This document shows, one piece after another, positions 45,162 through 54,429 of a stretch of DNA of 64,000 nt (position 1 is its first letter; each line of letters starts with the position of its first letter). The stretch is from Methylobacter tundripaludum SV96 (lineage in GTDB: Bacteria > Pseudomonadota > Gammaproteobacteria > Methylococcales > Methylomonadaceae): assembly GCF_000190755.2 (NCBI RefSeq), contig NZ_JH109152.1, forward strand, positions 62,001 to 126,000, written 5' to 3'. The notes under the pieces are model-generated. The model was given only the letters and a program-made list of their open reading frames with translations. It did no database searches and was not told the DNA's origin. Made by a program: the position numbers and the translations under genes.

Positions 45162-45320
45162 ATGCTAGAAATACAACCCGTATCACCCTCTTTTCCAGTC
45201 GTGAAACCTAAAAAAATTGACCGGGATGATAGTCTCCCAGAGAAACAGCAGCGTAGAAAGAAACAAGAAGAGAAAGAACATGAGGCTGAACCCATTCAAC
45301 ATATTGATGAAATTGCTTGA
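45162..45320 (+). CDS. Small conserved late-flagellar-cluster protein
   Basis: A 52-residue highly charged protein (MLEIQPVSPSFPVVKPKK... ending IQHIDEIA) preceded by a strong GGGAGG ribosome-binding site. Small proteins of this type, ending in an HIDE-like motif, follow the stator genes in some other gammaproteobacteria. Its stop overlaps the next start (TGATG), so the pair is coupled. Function unknown. Confidence 0.7.
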   Translation: MLEIQPVSPSFPVVKPKKIDRDDSLPEKQQRRKKQEEKEHEAEPIQHIDEIA

Positions 45321-45739
45321 TGAATAATCCTGTGATGGTAGCTCTTATTATTGAGGGTATAACTATTGTTGTTATGCTCGTGGTGCTTTTTTGGCTGGTG
45401 CGTACGCAGCTGAGGCTTAAACGCGATTATCAGGTTCTTAATGATATTGTTCACGGCAACAGTAATGACATTGCCGGTTTGTGTTCGGCCGCTTTGACAG
45501 TCGATAGCCGGATAGCCACAGTGGATAGCCGAATAGCCGTTACCGACGGGCAGATCGATGATCTGGCGGCAAAGATTGCCGAAGTCGAGCAAAATGACCA
45601 GTCTTCTCATCCGTACAGCGGAGACATCCGAAAAGTAAGAAGCGGGGCTAGTGTTAATGAATTAATGAAAAACTCAGGGCTAAGTCATGATGAGGCCGCT
45701 TTATTGATTCGTTTGCATGGCTCTAAAACACCGCCGTAA
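45320..45739 (+). CDS. DUF2802 family protein, late flagellar cluster
   Basis: 139 residues: one N-terminal membrane helix (VALIIEGITIVVMLVVLFWLV in parts), a predicted coiled coil that includes a short duplicated VDSRIATVDSRIA, and the C-terminal DUF2802 motif SGASVNELMKNSGLSHDEAA. It is typically found at the end of flagellar/chemotaxis operons in Pseudomonas relatives. Function unknown. Confidence 0.88.
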   Translation: MNNPVMVALIIEGITIVVMLVVLFWLVRTQLRLKRDYQVLNDIVHGNSNDIAGLCSAALTVDSRIATVDSRIAVTDGQIDDLAAKIAEVEQNDQSSHPYSGDIRKVRSGASVNELMKNSGLSHDEAALLIRLHGSKTPP

Positions 45740-45750
45740 AAGGGCAATAC

Positions 45751-45790
45751 ATAAAAAAGCCCGGCTTACCAAGTAAGCCGGGCTTTTTTA
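45751..45790. terminator. Bidirectional terminator
   Basis: AAAAAAGCCCGGCTTAC, 3-base loop, GTAAGCCGGGCTTTTTT: a perfect 12-bp stem with A- and T-runs. It serves the flagellar cluster (+) and the Bax-inhibitor-1 gene (-). Confidence 0.95.
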
Positions 45791-45814
45791 TGTGGGCCGG
45801 GCGTAAAAGATTAT

Positions 45815-46483
45815 TTAGTCATCGCCGCTGAATACGCCTAACAATTGCAACAAGCTCAGGAACAGGTTGTAGATAGACACGTATAAAGACACAGTCGCCA
45901 AAATGTAGTTGGTTTCGCCGCCGTGGATGATTTCACTGGTTTGGAACAAGATCATGCCGGACATCAGCAGGATAAACATGGCCGATACCGCCAGCGATAA
46001 AGCCGGGATAGCGAAAAACATCGCCCCAAGACCCGCCAGAAATGCTACCAGCACGCCAACCATCAGGAAGCCGCCCATAAAGCTGAAATCTTTGCGTGTG
46101 GTTAAGGCGTAGCCTGAAAGGCCCAGGAATATGACGCCGGTGCCGCCTAATGCGGTCATGATCAGTTCATGACCATTGCTGAAGGCCTTAATGTACATGG
46201 TTAAAATAGGGCCGAGAGTCAGACCCATAAAACCGGTCAAGGCAAAAACAAAAACCAGACCCAAGCTACTGTTGCTGAATTTTGTGGTCAGGAACAGCAG
46301 GCCGAAATAACCGACCAGGGTAATGATAGGGCCAAAATGCGGCAGATTCAGTGCCATTGCGGCACCTGCGGTCATCGCGCTGAAAATCAACGTCATCGAC
46401 AATAACAAATAAGTGTTTCTCAGCACCTTGTTGGTTGCCAGAATACTGGCTTCCGAACGTGGAATAGCGGTATTTAATCTCAT
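45815..46483 (-). CDS. Bax inhibitor-1 / YccA family membrane protein
   Basis: A 222-residue protein with seven hydrophobic segments. KVLRNTYLLLSMTLIFSAMTA (in parts) near the start and NLFLSLLQLLGVFSGDD (the end) are typical of the YccA branch. E. coli YccA modulates FtsH proteolysis; other members act as calcium leak channels. The function here is not known. A single gene. Confidence 0.93.
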   Translation of the reverse strand: MRLNTAIPRSEASILATNKVLRNTYLLLSMTLIFSAMTAGAAMALNLPHFGPIITLVGYFGLLFLTTKFSNSSLGLVFVFALTGFMGLTLGPILTMYIKAFSNGHELIMTALGGTGVIFLGLSGYALTTRKDFSFMGGFLMVGVLVAFLAGLGAMFFAIPALSLAVSAMFILLMSGMILFQTSEIIHGGETNYILATVSLYVSIYNLFLSLLQLLGVFSGDD

Positions 46484-46619
46484 TTTATTTAGATTCCTTA
46501 AAATAAATGGTTAACAGAAAAGATGGACTGCTCAATCTTACAAGAGTTTGACGGACTTAGTAAGAATATTTAGTAGAATAGCGGATTATTGAAAGAATGA
46601 TTTTTCAGGGCTCCGGATA

Positions 46620-47015
46620 ATGACAGAAAACAGACAATTAACACCGTACGATCACATAGGCGAAGAGGCGGCAATACGCAGTCTGGTTGAGCGGTTTTAT
46701 TTTTACATGGACACGTTGCCGGAAGCCGCCGGAATTCGTGCTATGCATGCGGCGGACTTGTCGTCGGCGCATGACAAGTTGTTCAAGTTTTTGTCCGGCT
46801 GGCTGGGCGGTCCCGATTTGTTCGTTCAGGAATACGGGCATCCAAGGTTGCGGCAGCGACATTTCCCCTTTGCGATAGATGCGGCAGCAAGGGACCAGTG
46901 GATGTTGTGTATGACCAAAGCATTGGATGAAGTGAGTATGGCCGCGAATTTCAGGGAAAATCTAAGCCAAGCCTTGCAGCAACTGGCAACCCATATGATT
47001 AATCAGGATGAATAG
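46620..47015 (+). CDS. Group II truncated haemoglobin
   Basis: A 131-residue haem protein, probably for oxygen or nitric oxide handling. The pattern IRSLVERFYFYMDTLPEAA, then LFKFLSGWLGGPDLFVQEYGHPRLRQRHFPF (in parts), with the proximal His in RQRHFPF and the Trp in DQWMLCM (G8), is that of the group II/trHbO type. Monocistronic. Confidence 0.93.
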   Translation: MTENRQLTPYDHIGEEAAIRSLVERFYFYMDTLPEAAGIRAMHAADLSSAHDKLFKFLSGWLGGPDLFVQEYGHPRLRQRHFPFAIDAAARDQWMLCMTKALDEVSMAANFRENLSQALQQLATHMINQDE

Positions 47016-47075
47016 ATTTAAGCAAAGCGTGTTGCCCCAGTTTTTCCCAGTAATCCAGTAATATAGAGAATCGTC

Positions 47076-47795
47076 ATTTCTAATCCAGCATTTTCCTACC
47101 AGATTCGGCGCAGTCAGCGGGCCACGCAGACGCGAATTATCGTAACGCCCGGTAAAGTCGAAGTGGTCGCGCCAATAAAAGTCGCCGAACATAAAATTCA
47201 TCAGTTCGTTCAGGACAAGCAGCAGTGGATAATCCAGGCGTTAGCTAAAATTGCAGCCAAAAGCCAGCTGCATAATAAATTGGCTCCGGCTGTTTACGGA
47301 CATGGCGCTGAAATTCCTTATCAGGGGGCATCGTATAAATTGGCGGTAAGGCCCACAAAATTAAAAAGGATAAAAATAGAATTCTGTCAGGAATTTGTTG
47401 CTCATGTCCCCGACGCATTGATCATTAAAGACCATAGTGCGGAGATAAAAGAAGCGTTAATACGCTGGATGAAAAAGGAATCGAAAAGCCAGGTAGAACG
47501 GCTGGTAAAGCAGCATGCGGAAAAAAAACAGCTATTTCCCCAGACTATTAAAATCAAAACGCAAAAAAGCCGATGGGGCAGTTGCGGTATTCATAATGAC
47601 ATTAATATCAACTGGCTGTTAATCATAGCTCCGCCCGAAGTTCTGGAATACGTGGTAGTACACGAGCTTTGCCATATCAAGGTCAGGAATCACTCCGTTC
47701 ATTTTTGGGCGTTGGTCGCTGAACATTTGCCGGATTATCAAAATAGACGGCAGTGGCTGAAAAAGCATGGAAGCAGTTTGATGATGGGCTTGTAG
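47076..47795 (+). CDS. YgjP/DUF45-type metallopeptidase with no standard start codon
   Basis: A zinc peptidase-like protein of the M48-related YgjP family: VVHELCHIKVRNHSVHFW near the C-terminus carries the HExxH-type site (HELCH), and KTQKSRWGSCG is the conserved pre-motif. The first in-frame GTG (47163) would cut off the conserved start (YQIRRSQRATQTRIIVTPG), which is open back to 47067. In that stretch only ATC (47070) and ATT (47076) are near-start codons, so a non-standard start, a sequence error, or a lost start is implied. I give the ATT; it is uncertain. Confidence 0.75.
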   Translation: MSNPAFSYQIRRSQRATQTRIIVTPGKVEVVAPIKVAEHKIHQFVQDKQQWIIQALAKIAAKSQLHNKLAPAVYGHGAEIPYQGASYKLAVRPTKLKRIKIEFCQEFVAHVPDALIIKDHSAEIKEALIRWMKKESKSQVERLVKQHAEKKQLFPQTIKIKTQKSRWGSCGIHNDININWLLIIAPPEVLEYVVVHELCHIKVRNHSVHFWALVAEHLPDYQNRRQWLKKHGSSLMMGL

Positions 47796-47845
47796 TTTCC
47801 TCGGAGCGCCTCGATCGCAGCCTGAATAAGCGATAAAACCGGTGT

Positions 47846-48103
47846 CTAGGTTTTTTTACGCTCTTTAAGCAGCTGCAAAACTTCAATGCCTTTTTTGCGC
47901 TGTACCCGGATAATTTCCAATTCAGTTTGATAATGTTTGCTTAAATTATCGTCGTTAACCTGTTGCATGGTGCGGGTAATTTTTCTCTCTTTTTTCTTGA
48001 GCTTAAGCAGGATTTTTCTTAACTCCTCAATGTGTTGCCTTTTTTTGTGTTTGTCGGTGTTAAAGAAGGCCTGTAATTTGTGGAGTAACTTTTCTATTTT
48101 CAT
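47846..48103 (-). CDS. Small basic coiled-coil protein
   Basis: 85 residues, about one third Lys and Arg, with a heptad-like pattern (IEELRKILLKLKKKERKITR...). No membrane segment and no known domain that I recognise. It lies just upstream of nothing on its strand and downstream of the Na/Pi transporter gene, with which it may be co-transcribed. Confidence 0.6.
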   Translation of the reverse strand: MKIEKLLHKLQAFFNTDKHKKRQHIEELRKILLKLKKKERKITRTMQQVNDDNLSKHYQTELEIIRVQRKKGIEVLQLLKERKKT

Positions 48104-48151
48104 GACTGTCCCTGCTGGGTAGGGGAGTAGTTAACGAGTGCTCGGATGACG

Positions 48152-49960
48152 CTATTGGTTATCGACTGTTTGAACAACATCGTTAATTTCAGTTTCATTC
48201 AGGGTTAATTGTTGTTCAGCCCGGGCATTACCTGTGTTGCCGTGTAAAAACAGCGTTTCGGCGGCTTTTAGCAGATTTTTTTTAATGTTGCGCATATAGG
48301 CGGCGTCATTGATCAGGGAAGAGCCGGTTTCAGGCGTTATTTTTTGTTCTCTAATCAGGGTCTCAATGGCGCGATTCATTTGCATGTCGTCATTTTTAAT
48401 GGTTGCTTTTAATGTATCTAATGATAATAACGGTAATTCGTTGCTTTCAATTTCATGCCTGAAATTGTCAATCTGCTGAATATGAAAGACTATTTGGTAG
48501 GCAATTTTGTTGTACTCATTTATCGTGGCTTGATTGTTTGAGGTTCTGAAGCGAGTCCAGTTTTTTTGCAAGTGCTTGGTGTCTTTAATGGCTTCAACAA
48601 TGTGCTTATTAGCCTCACGTAGCCAGGAAAGCTTCGAAGATTGGGCCATTTCCCAAGTAAACCCGGCTCGGCTGATGAAAGCAATAATGGCGCTGTAGAT
48701 GCCTTTTATTCTCTTCTCATAGCTGGCATCAATGTCGTATTCAATGGGATGATTATTTCGTTCTATGAGTTGCTTGAGCGAGTCGTTTTTTTGGAGATCG
48801 GATTTACGTAAGCCAAAAGTGCGCAAAATAATATGGATGGCATTTTCATATAAATGAATGCTTTCCAGTCTGACCGATTCAACGACTGTTTCAGGGAAAT
48901 CCATGGCCGATGAGTCCAAATATTTCGGTTTAAAAATAGCGGGGCGTTTTTCGATGAATATCCTTTCTAATAATAGAATTTGTTGATTAATGAAAGGAAA
49001 AAATAGAACGATACCTGCGAGATTAAACAGGCTATGAAATGTTGCCAGTTTCATGGCATTGTCCGAGACGGCAATACCCAAATTTGCGCTGATGATGTCG
49101 ACAGCAATGCCGAATTGTTTAATAAAAAACAGTACAAAGATACCGGTAAACAGGTTAATGAACATATGTGAGCCTGCCAGGCGTTTACCCTGAATATTGG
49201 CGCCGAAAGAAGCAATGATCGCAGTGACGGTGGTGCCGATATTGGCGCCTATTACCAGCGCCAGTGCATTGTCATAAGTAATTTGATGTACGGAAACCGC
49301 AGTAATGGTTAATAGCATCGTAGCGTGGCTGGACTGCATGATAATGGTGGCGATGATCCCTACGGCGGTGTAGACCAGTAGCCCTTTGACGCCGGGCATG
49401 GCGTATTCGGCCAGATTTATAGTGTTTTCGAAGGCTTCAAAGCTTTCTTTCATGTAGTGTATGCCAAGGAGCAAAAAGCCCAGGCCGGTCAGGATATAGC
49501 CGATGCCTTTTAACTGTTTGCCGCTTTGAAATACGCATAAAACGCCAAAAACCAGCAGGGGCATGGCGTAGGTGGCAATATTAACTTTCAGCCCCAGCCC
49601 TGCAATGAGCCATGCACCGGTAGTCGTACCCAGATTGGAACCGAAAATAATGCCGATGCCGGCGACTAAATCAAGCAAACCCGCACTCAGAAATGAAATG
49701 GTGATGACTGAGACCAAGCCGCTGGACTGCATCAATGCAGCCGACACAAAACCAAAGCCGAAACTTTTCCAGGCGGTGTCTGTGGTTTTTTGTAGAATTC
49801 GTTCCAGTACGCCTCCGGTAAAGGCTTTAAATCCTTGTTCCAGAGATAGCATGCCGAACAGGAAAATCGAGACGCCCGCCGCGATGCCTTTAAATGCATC
49901 GCTTAGCCAAAAACCGTAAGACAATAGCGGGACGACAATCAGCAAAAGGACTTTATGCAT
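48152..49960 (-). CDS. Na/Pi cotransporter family protein with PhoU-like C-terminus
   Basis: The N-terminal ~320 residues hold two copies of the Na/Pi cotransport repeat (KTTDTAWKSFGFGFVSAALMQSSGLVSVITISFLSAG in parts; the QSS motifs in MQSSGLV and MQSSHATML). The C-terminal ~250 residues are a helical PhoU-like regulator. The ATG at 49960 (MHKVLLLIVVPLLSYGFW) is preferred over an upstream start that would overlap the MOSC gene; this gives 602 residues. Substrate is probably phosphate, unproven. Confidence 0.9.
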   Translation of the reverse strand: MHKVLLLIVVPLLSYGFWLSDAFKGIAAGVSIFLFGMLSLEQGFKAFTGGVLERILQKTTDTAWKSFGFGFVSAALMQSSGLVSVITISFLSAGLLDLVAGIGIIFGSNLGTTTGAWLIAGLGLKVNIATYAMPLLVFGVLCVFQSGKQLKGIGYILTGLGFLLLGIHYMKESFEAFENTINLAEYAMPGVKGLLVYTAVGIIATIIMQSSHATMLLTITAVSVHQITYDNALALVIGANIGTTVTAIIASFGANIQGKRLAGSHMFINLFTGIFVLFFIKQFGIAVDIISANLGIAVSDNAMKLATFHSLFNLAGIVLFFPFINQQILLLERIFIEKRPAIFKPKYLDSSAMDFPETVVESVRLESIHLYENAIHIILRTFGLRKSDLQKNDSLKQLIERNNHPIEYDIDASYEKRIKGIYSAIIAFISRAGFTWEMAQSSKLSWLREANKHIVEAIKDTKHLQKNWTRFRTSNNQATINEYNKIAYQIVFHIQQIDNFRHEIESNELPLLSLDTLKATIKNDDMQMNRAIETLIREQKITPETGSSLINDAAYMRNIKKNLLKAAETLFLHGNTGNARAEQQLTLNETEINDVVQTVDNQ

Positions 49961-50016
49961 GGTTATTGGAAGATTTGTTTTAAATGAGAGGCGATGGAAC
50001 GGTTCGCCCAAGCAGG

Positions 50017-50841
50017 CTAGATTGGCGGTTGTTTTACGCCTGTCAATTTGATATGTACAGCGTCGCCGACAGTCAATTGGCCGCATTGATCATGCAGGGC
50101 ATTTTGTCCGAAATAGACTTGATTTTGCCATTTTCTGGTGCGATTGAGTGTCGTGAGCGGTTCCTTGCCGGTTTGCGCGGTTTCAGGGTCGATAGTCGGA
50201 ATGGCGCACCGGGAGCAGGGTTTGGGGAGTCTGAAGTCTATAGAATCAATGGTGATTTCGCGCCAGCTGTCTTCTGCATAGGCGGGACAGCCGGAAATGA
50301 CCAGATTGGGTCTGAAACGAGCCATGGGTAAATTCAGCTGCATGTCATGATTTAATGCAGTCAGGGAGTTTTCTGAAATGATCAGGAAAGGAAATCCGTC
50401 AGAAAATGCTACCTTGTCGGTAGACTTGGCATAATCGGGATCAACCGGGCGAATGACTTCATCGGGCTGGTAAATCAGTCGGCAATCCTGTCTTAAAAAA
50501 TCGCTCAGCCATTGGTCGGCTTCCGTTGAAACGCTACGGGCGTCGCACTGGTCATGCCAGATGGTGCTGTTAATGATGTGACCGTCAACAGGCTCAATGG
50601 GTAGGGATAGATTTTCCATGCCCGGTGCGGACAAGATCAGGTTTTTATCGGTCAGTGCGGTTTTAATTAAAGCCATTTTCGGCAATTTCCGCTGGCTGAG
50701 GAATTGCCGGTCATTGTCGATAATCATCCATTTCCTGTCGTGCTGAAAGCCTTTTCCAGTGACAGGCCAGCTGTTTGCGCTAATGCCTGCTAATGACTTT
50801 ACGGGATAGATGAATATTCCGCTTAATAGAAGGTGTGTCAT
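50017..50841 (-). CDS. MOSC domain protein (YcbX-like)
   Basis: The N-terminal MOSC-type beta barrel (SGIFIYPVKSLAGISANSWPVTGKGFQHDRKWMIID in parts) and the C-terminal MOSC domain with RFRPNLVISGCPAYAEDSW and PCSRCAIPTIDPETA (molybdenum-cofactor cysteine in PCSRC) are plain. E. coli YcbX works in N-hydroxylated base detoxification with a Moco. Length 274; no ferredoxin domain is fused. Confidence 0.92.
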   Translation of the reverse strand: MTHLLLSGIFIYPVKSLAGISANSWPVTGKGFQHDRKWMIIDNDRQFLSQRKLPKMALIKTALTDKNLILSAPGMENLSLPIEPVDGHIINSTIWHDQCDARSVSTEADQWLSDFLRQDCRLIYQPDEVIRPVDPDYAKSTDKVAFSDGFPFLIISENSLTALNHDMQLNLPMARFRPNLVISGCPAYAEDSWREITIDSIDFRLPKPCSRCAIPTIDPETAQTGKEPLTTLNRTRKWQNQVYFGQNALHDQCGQLTVGDAVHIKLTGVKQPPI

Positions 50842-50852
50842 TGGCGATAGTA

Positions 50853-51203
50853 TTAACCTAACAATGATTTTACCGCGCCGTCGAATATGTTGTTGTGAGC
50901 TCCTTGTGCTTGGGATGGATTGCTTTGAAAATCAGCAATAAGCTGTTTGAGCGCTTGTTGAGCTTGATCTTTATTTTCTATTGGGGCAGCCTGGTCGCTG
51001 CTTTTTACCGGTGAAGATGTAGATAGCTTTAATGATGTATCGGAAAGTTTTACTGTTTCCTTGGAAACTTGTAGGCTGTCGTCCTGATCGTTATCCGACT
51101 GGGTTTCGATAGCGGGTTCATTATTTTCCGAGCTTTTCGTCCGTTGAGACGATGCCGAGTTAATGAGCGTATCTGATCGAGTTTGTATAGTGCTTGCGTC
51201 CAT
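50853..51203 (-). CDS. Unrecognised acidic Ser-rich small protein
   Basis: 116 residues: a disordered Ser/Thr/Asp/Gln-rich N-terminus, then KETVKLSDTSLKLSTSSPVK and a short predicted helix (QAQQALKQLIADFQSNPSQAQ...) before the end GAVKSLLG. There is no signal peptide. The VKLSDTSLKLS run slightly recalls FlgM-like anti-sigma proteins, but I do not press this. It lies 11 bases upstream of the MOSC gene on the same strand. Confidence 0.55.
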   Translation of the reverse strand: MDASTIQTRSDTLINSASSQRTKSSENNEPAIETQSDNDQDDSLQVSKETVKLSDTSLKLSTSSPVKSSDQAAPIENKDQAQQALKQLIADFQSNPSQAQGAHNNIFDGAVKSLLG

Positions 51204-51536
51204 TTCTATGTCCTTTTAGCTTAGTTGAAGGCCGTAAAAAACGGCGGTGATTTTTCCTGATTTTAACATTCAACCCTGGAATCAGGATTGTTTTTATTAA
51301 TGCTGAACTCTTTGTTGATTGAAGTCAACACTCTATTTGCAGTCGAGCGGGTTAGCTCAATAAAATGCATCTCGTCAAGACTAAACAGGCTTATTTTTCA
51401 TGCAGATACGGCGGCTTTAGAGTAAATTATTTGGAGGTTTCGAGCGCCGGTTTTAGCGAGCTTTATCGAAAAGCAAAACAAAGTTAATGAATCCGTTAAA
51501 ATTAGCGCCTGTGCGTTTTATTATTGTTAGGAAATG
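51204..51536. other. Divergent promoter region, no gene
   Basis: This 333-base gap lies between divergent transcripts and must carry both promoters. I see no small gene and no clear operator. Confidence 0.4.
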
Positions 51537-52730
51537 ATGCGATCAATTAATTTGCCTCTTTGGATAACTATTAAATTTCTATTTATTATTCATTTGCTTA
51601 GTGTGAATTTTGTTTATGCTGAAGCTAAACAGACAGTCAATATTGCTTATTTGACACAAGAGCAGAAAGTCCCGCCCCCGTTGTCTAACCTGGACGCTTT
51701 TATTAAAGATAAGGGCGTACTGGGGTCGGCGCTTGCGATTGATGACAATAATACGACCGGCCAGTTTACCGGGCAGCAGTTTGTGCTGAAAAAATTCATC
51801 GTGCCGTTGGATGGCAATGTTGTCGATACCTTTAATAAGGATATTGGCGATCAATATTCTTACGTCGTTGTTAACTTGCCTGCCGATGCTTTAAATAAAA
51901 TCGCCGATTTACCCGCCGCAAAACAGAAGCTGCTGTTTGATGTGGCGACAATTGATGATGCATTACGTAATGAGCAATGCCGCAATAACGTAAGGCACAT
52001 TTTACCTAACAGGGCCATGCGTGCTGATGCGCTGGCGCAATACATGATGAAAAAACGCTGGAATAAGTGGTTTTTAGTCATAGGTGCTACCGAGGAAGAT
52101 CGTTTATTTGCCGATGCTCTCAGGCGGGCGGCTAAACGTTTCGGCATGAAAATAGTCGAGGAAAAGACCTGGGAGCATACCTACGATGCGCGGCGCACGG
52201 CGCAATCGGATGTGGCGGTGTTCACCCAAGTGGATGATTATGACGTGTTGGTTGTTGCCGACGAGCAGGGCCAGTTTGGCGAATATCTTGAATACAGAAC
52301 CTGGAATGCAAGGCCGGTGATCGGTACTCAGGGGCTGGTTGCTACGGCATGGCATCGAACCCATGAACAATGGGGCGCGGTGCAGATCCAAAATCGCTTT
52401 AAAGACCAAGCGGGGCGCTGGATGGAAGAGCAGGATTATGCTGCTTATCTGGCGGTTAGGGCTATCGGCGAGGCGGCTACCCGCACAAAATCGAACGATG
52501 TGAACAGGCTTAATGAATATATGTTGAGCGATGCGTTTGCCCTACAGGGTTATAAAGGCAATCCTCTGTCGTTCCGGTCCTGGGATGGGCAGTTGCGGCA
52601 GCCTGTTTTGCTGGCGGCGCCCAGATCGTTGGTTGCTGTCGCGCCGATTGAAGGTTTTTTGCATCCCAAAACCGAACTCGATACCTTGGGTTTTGATCAA
52701 CCCGAATCAACCTGTAAATGGAGTAAATGA
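51537..52730 (+). CDS. PQQ-associated ABC transporter substrate-binding protein
   Basis: A periplasmic binding protein of the type that accompanies PQQ-dependent alcohol oxidation in methylotrophs and pseudomonads. It has a hydrophobic signal peptide (LWITIKFLFIIHLLSVNFVYA in parts) and then a branched-chain-amino-acid-receptor-like fold (VNIAYLTQEQKVPPPLSNLDAF..., WNKWFLVIGATEEDRLFADALRRA in parts). The ATG at 51537 is better spaced from AGGAA than the one at 51534. It leads a four-gene operon. The exported or sensed compound is unknown. Confidence 0.85.
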   Translation: MRSINLPLWITIKFLFIIHLLSVNFVYAEAKQTVNIAYLTQEQKVPPPLSNLDAFIKDKGVLGSALAIDDNNTTGQFTGQQFVLKKFIVPLDGNVVDTFNKDIGDQYSYVVVNLPADALNKIADLPAAKQKLLFDVATIDDALRNEQCRNNVRHILPNRAMRADALAQYMMKKRWNKWFLVIGATEEDRLFADALRRAAKRFGMKIVEEKTWEHTYDARRTAQSDVAVFTQVDDYDVLVVADEQGQFGEYLEYRTWNARPVIGTQGLVATAWHRTHEQWGAVQIQNRFKDQAGRWMEEQDYAAYLAVRAIGEAATRTKSNDVNRLNEYMLSDAFALQGYKGNPLSFRSWDGQLRQPVLLAAPRSLVAVAPIEGFLHPKTELDTLGFDQPESTCKWSK

Positions 52731-53692
52731 TGAAGAAAAATGTTTTAGGGCTGTTTTTGACGGTGGCATTGACAGGTGCAGCGCAGGCTGAAACGGTGTT
52801 TGTCACGCTTGAAAAAGATAATGCGCTTGCGGTTGTAGATCCGATTTCCGGCAAGTTAATTAAAACGGTAGACATCGGCCAGCGTCCCAGAGGCATCGCC
52901 ATCAGCCCCGATAACAAGTTTTTGTATGTGGCTACCAGCGACGAAAATACCATCAAGATCATTGATGCCGAGACGCTTAAAGAAGCGGGAAAGTTGCCGT
53001 CCGGCGAAGATCCTGAGACCTTTGCGTTAAATCCTGCGGGCGACCGGCTTTATGTATCGAATGAAGATGACAGCCAGGTCACCGTCATCGACATTAAACA
53101 TAAAAAAGCCGTCAAGCAGATTAAGGTGGGCGTGGAGCCTGAAGGCATCACTGTAAGCCCTGATAATCTCTGGGTTGCCAGCGCTTCTGAAACGACCAAT
53201 ATGGTGCATTGGATCGACACCAAAACCAATGCTATCGTAGAAAACACGCTGGTTGATCCGCGACCGCGCGCGCTTGGCTTTACAGCCGATAGCCAGCAAT
53301 TGTGGGTCACCTCGGAAATGGCCGGTACCTTGATGATTCTGGATGTTAAAACCAAGCAGATCGTCAAAACTATCAAGTTTGATGTGCAAGGCGTTACCGT
53401 CGATAAAATCCAGCCGGTCGGCGTGGTTATCGATAAAGACAGAAAACGCGGCTATGTGGCATTGGGGCCTGCAAACCGTGTCGCGGTGATTAATGCCCAG
53501 ACCTTTGAAGTGGAAAAATACCTGCTGGTTGGTCAGCGGGTTTGGAACTTGGCGTTTTCACCGGATCAAAAACGGCTTTATACCACTAACGGCACCAGTA
53601 ACGATATTTCGCTAATTGACCTTGAAACTCAAATGGTGACTAAATCGATTGGCGTGGGTACTTATCCGTGGGGAGTTGCAGTAAAACCATGA
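52730..53692 (+). CDS. PQQ-associated YVTN beta-propeller protein
   Basis: A secreted beta-propeller (signal peptide KKNVLGLFLTVALTGAAQA). It has seven or so repeats of the YVTN type: LAVVDPISGKLIKTVDIGQRPRGIAISPDNKFLYVATSDENTI in parts, LYVSNEDDSQVTVID, RVAVINAQTFEVEKYLLVGQR in parts, LYTTNGTSNDISLIDLETQ. Its role with the ABC transporter is not known. 320 residues, ATG at 52730 overlapping the upstream stop. Confidence 0.88.
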   Translation: MKKNVLGLFLTVALTGAAQAETVFVTLEKDNALAVVDPISGKLIKTVDIGQRPRGIAISPDNKFLYVATSDENTIKIIDAETLKEAGKLPSGEDPETFALNPAGDRLYVSNEDDSQVTVIDIKHKKAVKQIKVGVEPEGITVSPDNLWVASASETTNMVHWIDTKTNAIVENTLVDPRPRALGFTADSQQLWVTSEMAGTLMILDVKTKQIVKTIKFDVQGVTVDKIQPVGVVIDKDRKRGYVALGPANRVAVINAQTFEVEKYLLVGQRVWNLAFSPDQKRLYTTNGTSNDISLIDLETQMVTKSIGVGTYPWGVAVKP

Positions 53693-54429
53693 ACTCGTCC
53701 ATAGCGTTGTCCGTCGAAGACTTGAGTTTTTCCTATGGCGGAAAAAAAGCACTGACCCAGGTTAATTTCAAGATTCAGCCCGGAGAGTGCACTGTTTTGT
53801 TAGGGCCCAACGGGGCAGGCAAGAGCACTTTATTTTCCCTGATTACCCGGCTGTACGACACGCGCGACGGGAGTATCGAATTGTGCGGTTTCGATATCAA
53901 GCGGCAAACGTTGTTAGCGTTGGCAAAACTGGGCGTAGTTTTTCAGCAAACCACGCTGGACATGGATTTGTCGGTGATGCAAAACTTGCGCTATCACACT
54001 TCCTTGCATGGCATGGGTCGAAAACAGGCCGAGCAAAGGATTCAGCAGGAGTTGGAACGCTTGCATATGTATGACCGGCGTTTTGAGAAAGTACGCCAGC
54101 TCAATGGCGGGCATAGGCGGCGCGTGGAGATTGCCCGAGCGTTATTGCATAAGCCGTCGGTGCTGCTGCTGGATGAGCCTACCGTCGGTTTGGATGTGCC
54201 CAGCCGGTTGTCCATCGTCGAATATGTGCATCAGCTGGCCGTCGAGGAAAACTTGGCGGTGTTATGGGCCAGTCATTTGATTGACGAAATTTATCCTGAC
54301 GATCATTTAATTGTATTGGATAAAGGGCAGGTTAAAGCCAATGGGACGGTTGATGAAGTGCTTAAAATAACCAGCACTCCGACAATTAAAGATGCTTTTT
54401 ATACGTTGACGCAAGGAGGACAAGGATGA
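53689..54429 (+). CDS. PQQ-associated ABC transporter ATP-binding protein
   Basis: 246 residues from the ATG at 53689, which overlaps the propeller stop. Walker A LLGPNGAGKST, Q-loop VVFQQTTLD, and Walker B VLLLDEPTVGLD are standard. The signature reads LNGGHRRRVEIARALLH in place of LSGGQ, as known in this subfamily. The H-loop is WASHLIDE. Together with the permease that follows, it would be an exporter of unknown substrate. Confidence 0.92.
   Translation: MNSSIALSVEDLSFSYGGKKALTQVNFKIQPGECTVLLGPNGAGKSTLFSLITRLYDTRDGSIELCGFDIKRQTLLALAKLGVVFQQTTLDMDLSVMQNLRYHTSLHGMGRKQAEQRIQQELERLHMYDRRFEKVRQLNGGHRRRVEIARALLHKPSVLLLDEPTVGLDVPSRLSIVEYVHQLAVEENLAVLWASHLIDEIYPDDHLIVLDKGQVKANGTVDEVLKITSTPTIKDAFYTLTQGGQG

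Noticed and set aside
46548-46579. Promoter TTGACG/TAGAAT before the haemoglobin gene
   Set aside because: The spacing is 20 bases, too long for a usual sigma-70 promoter.
47163-47795. GTG at 47163 as the start of the YgjP-type gene
   Set aside because: It would remove the conserved beta-strand region that is plainly open upstream.
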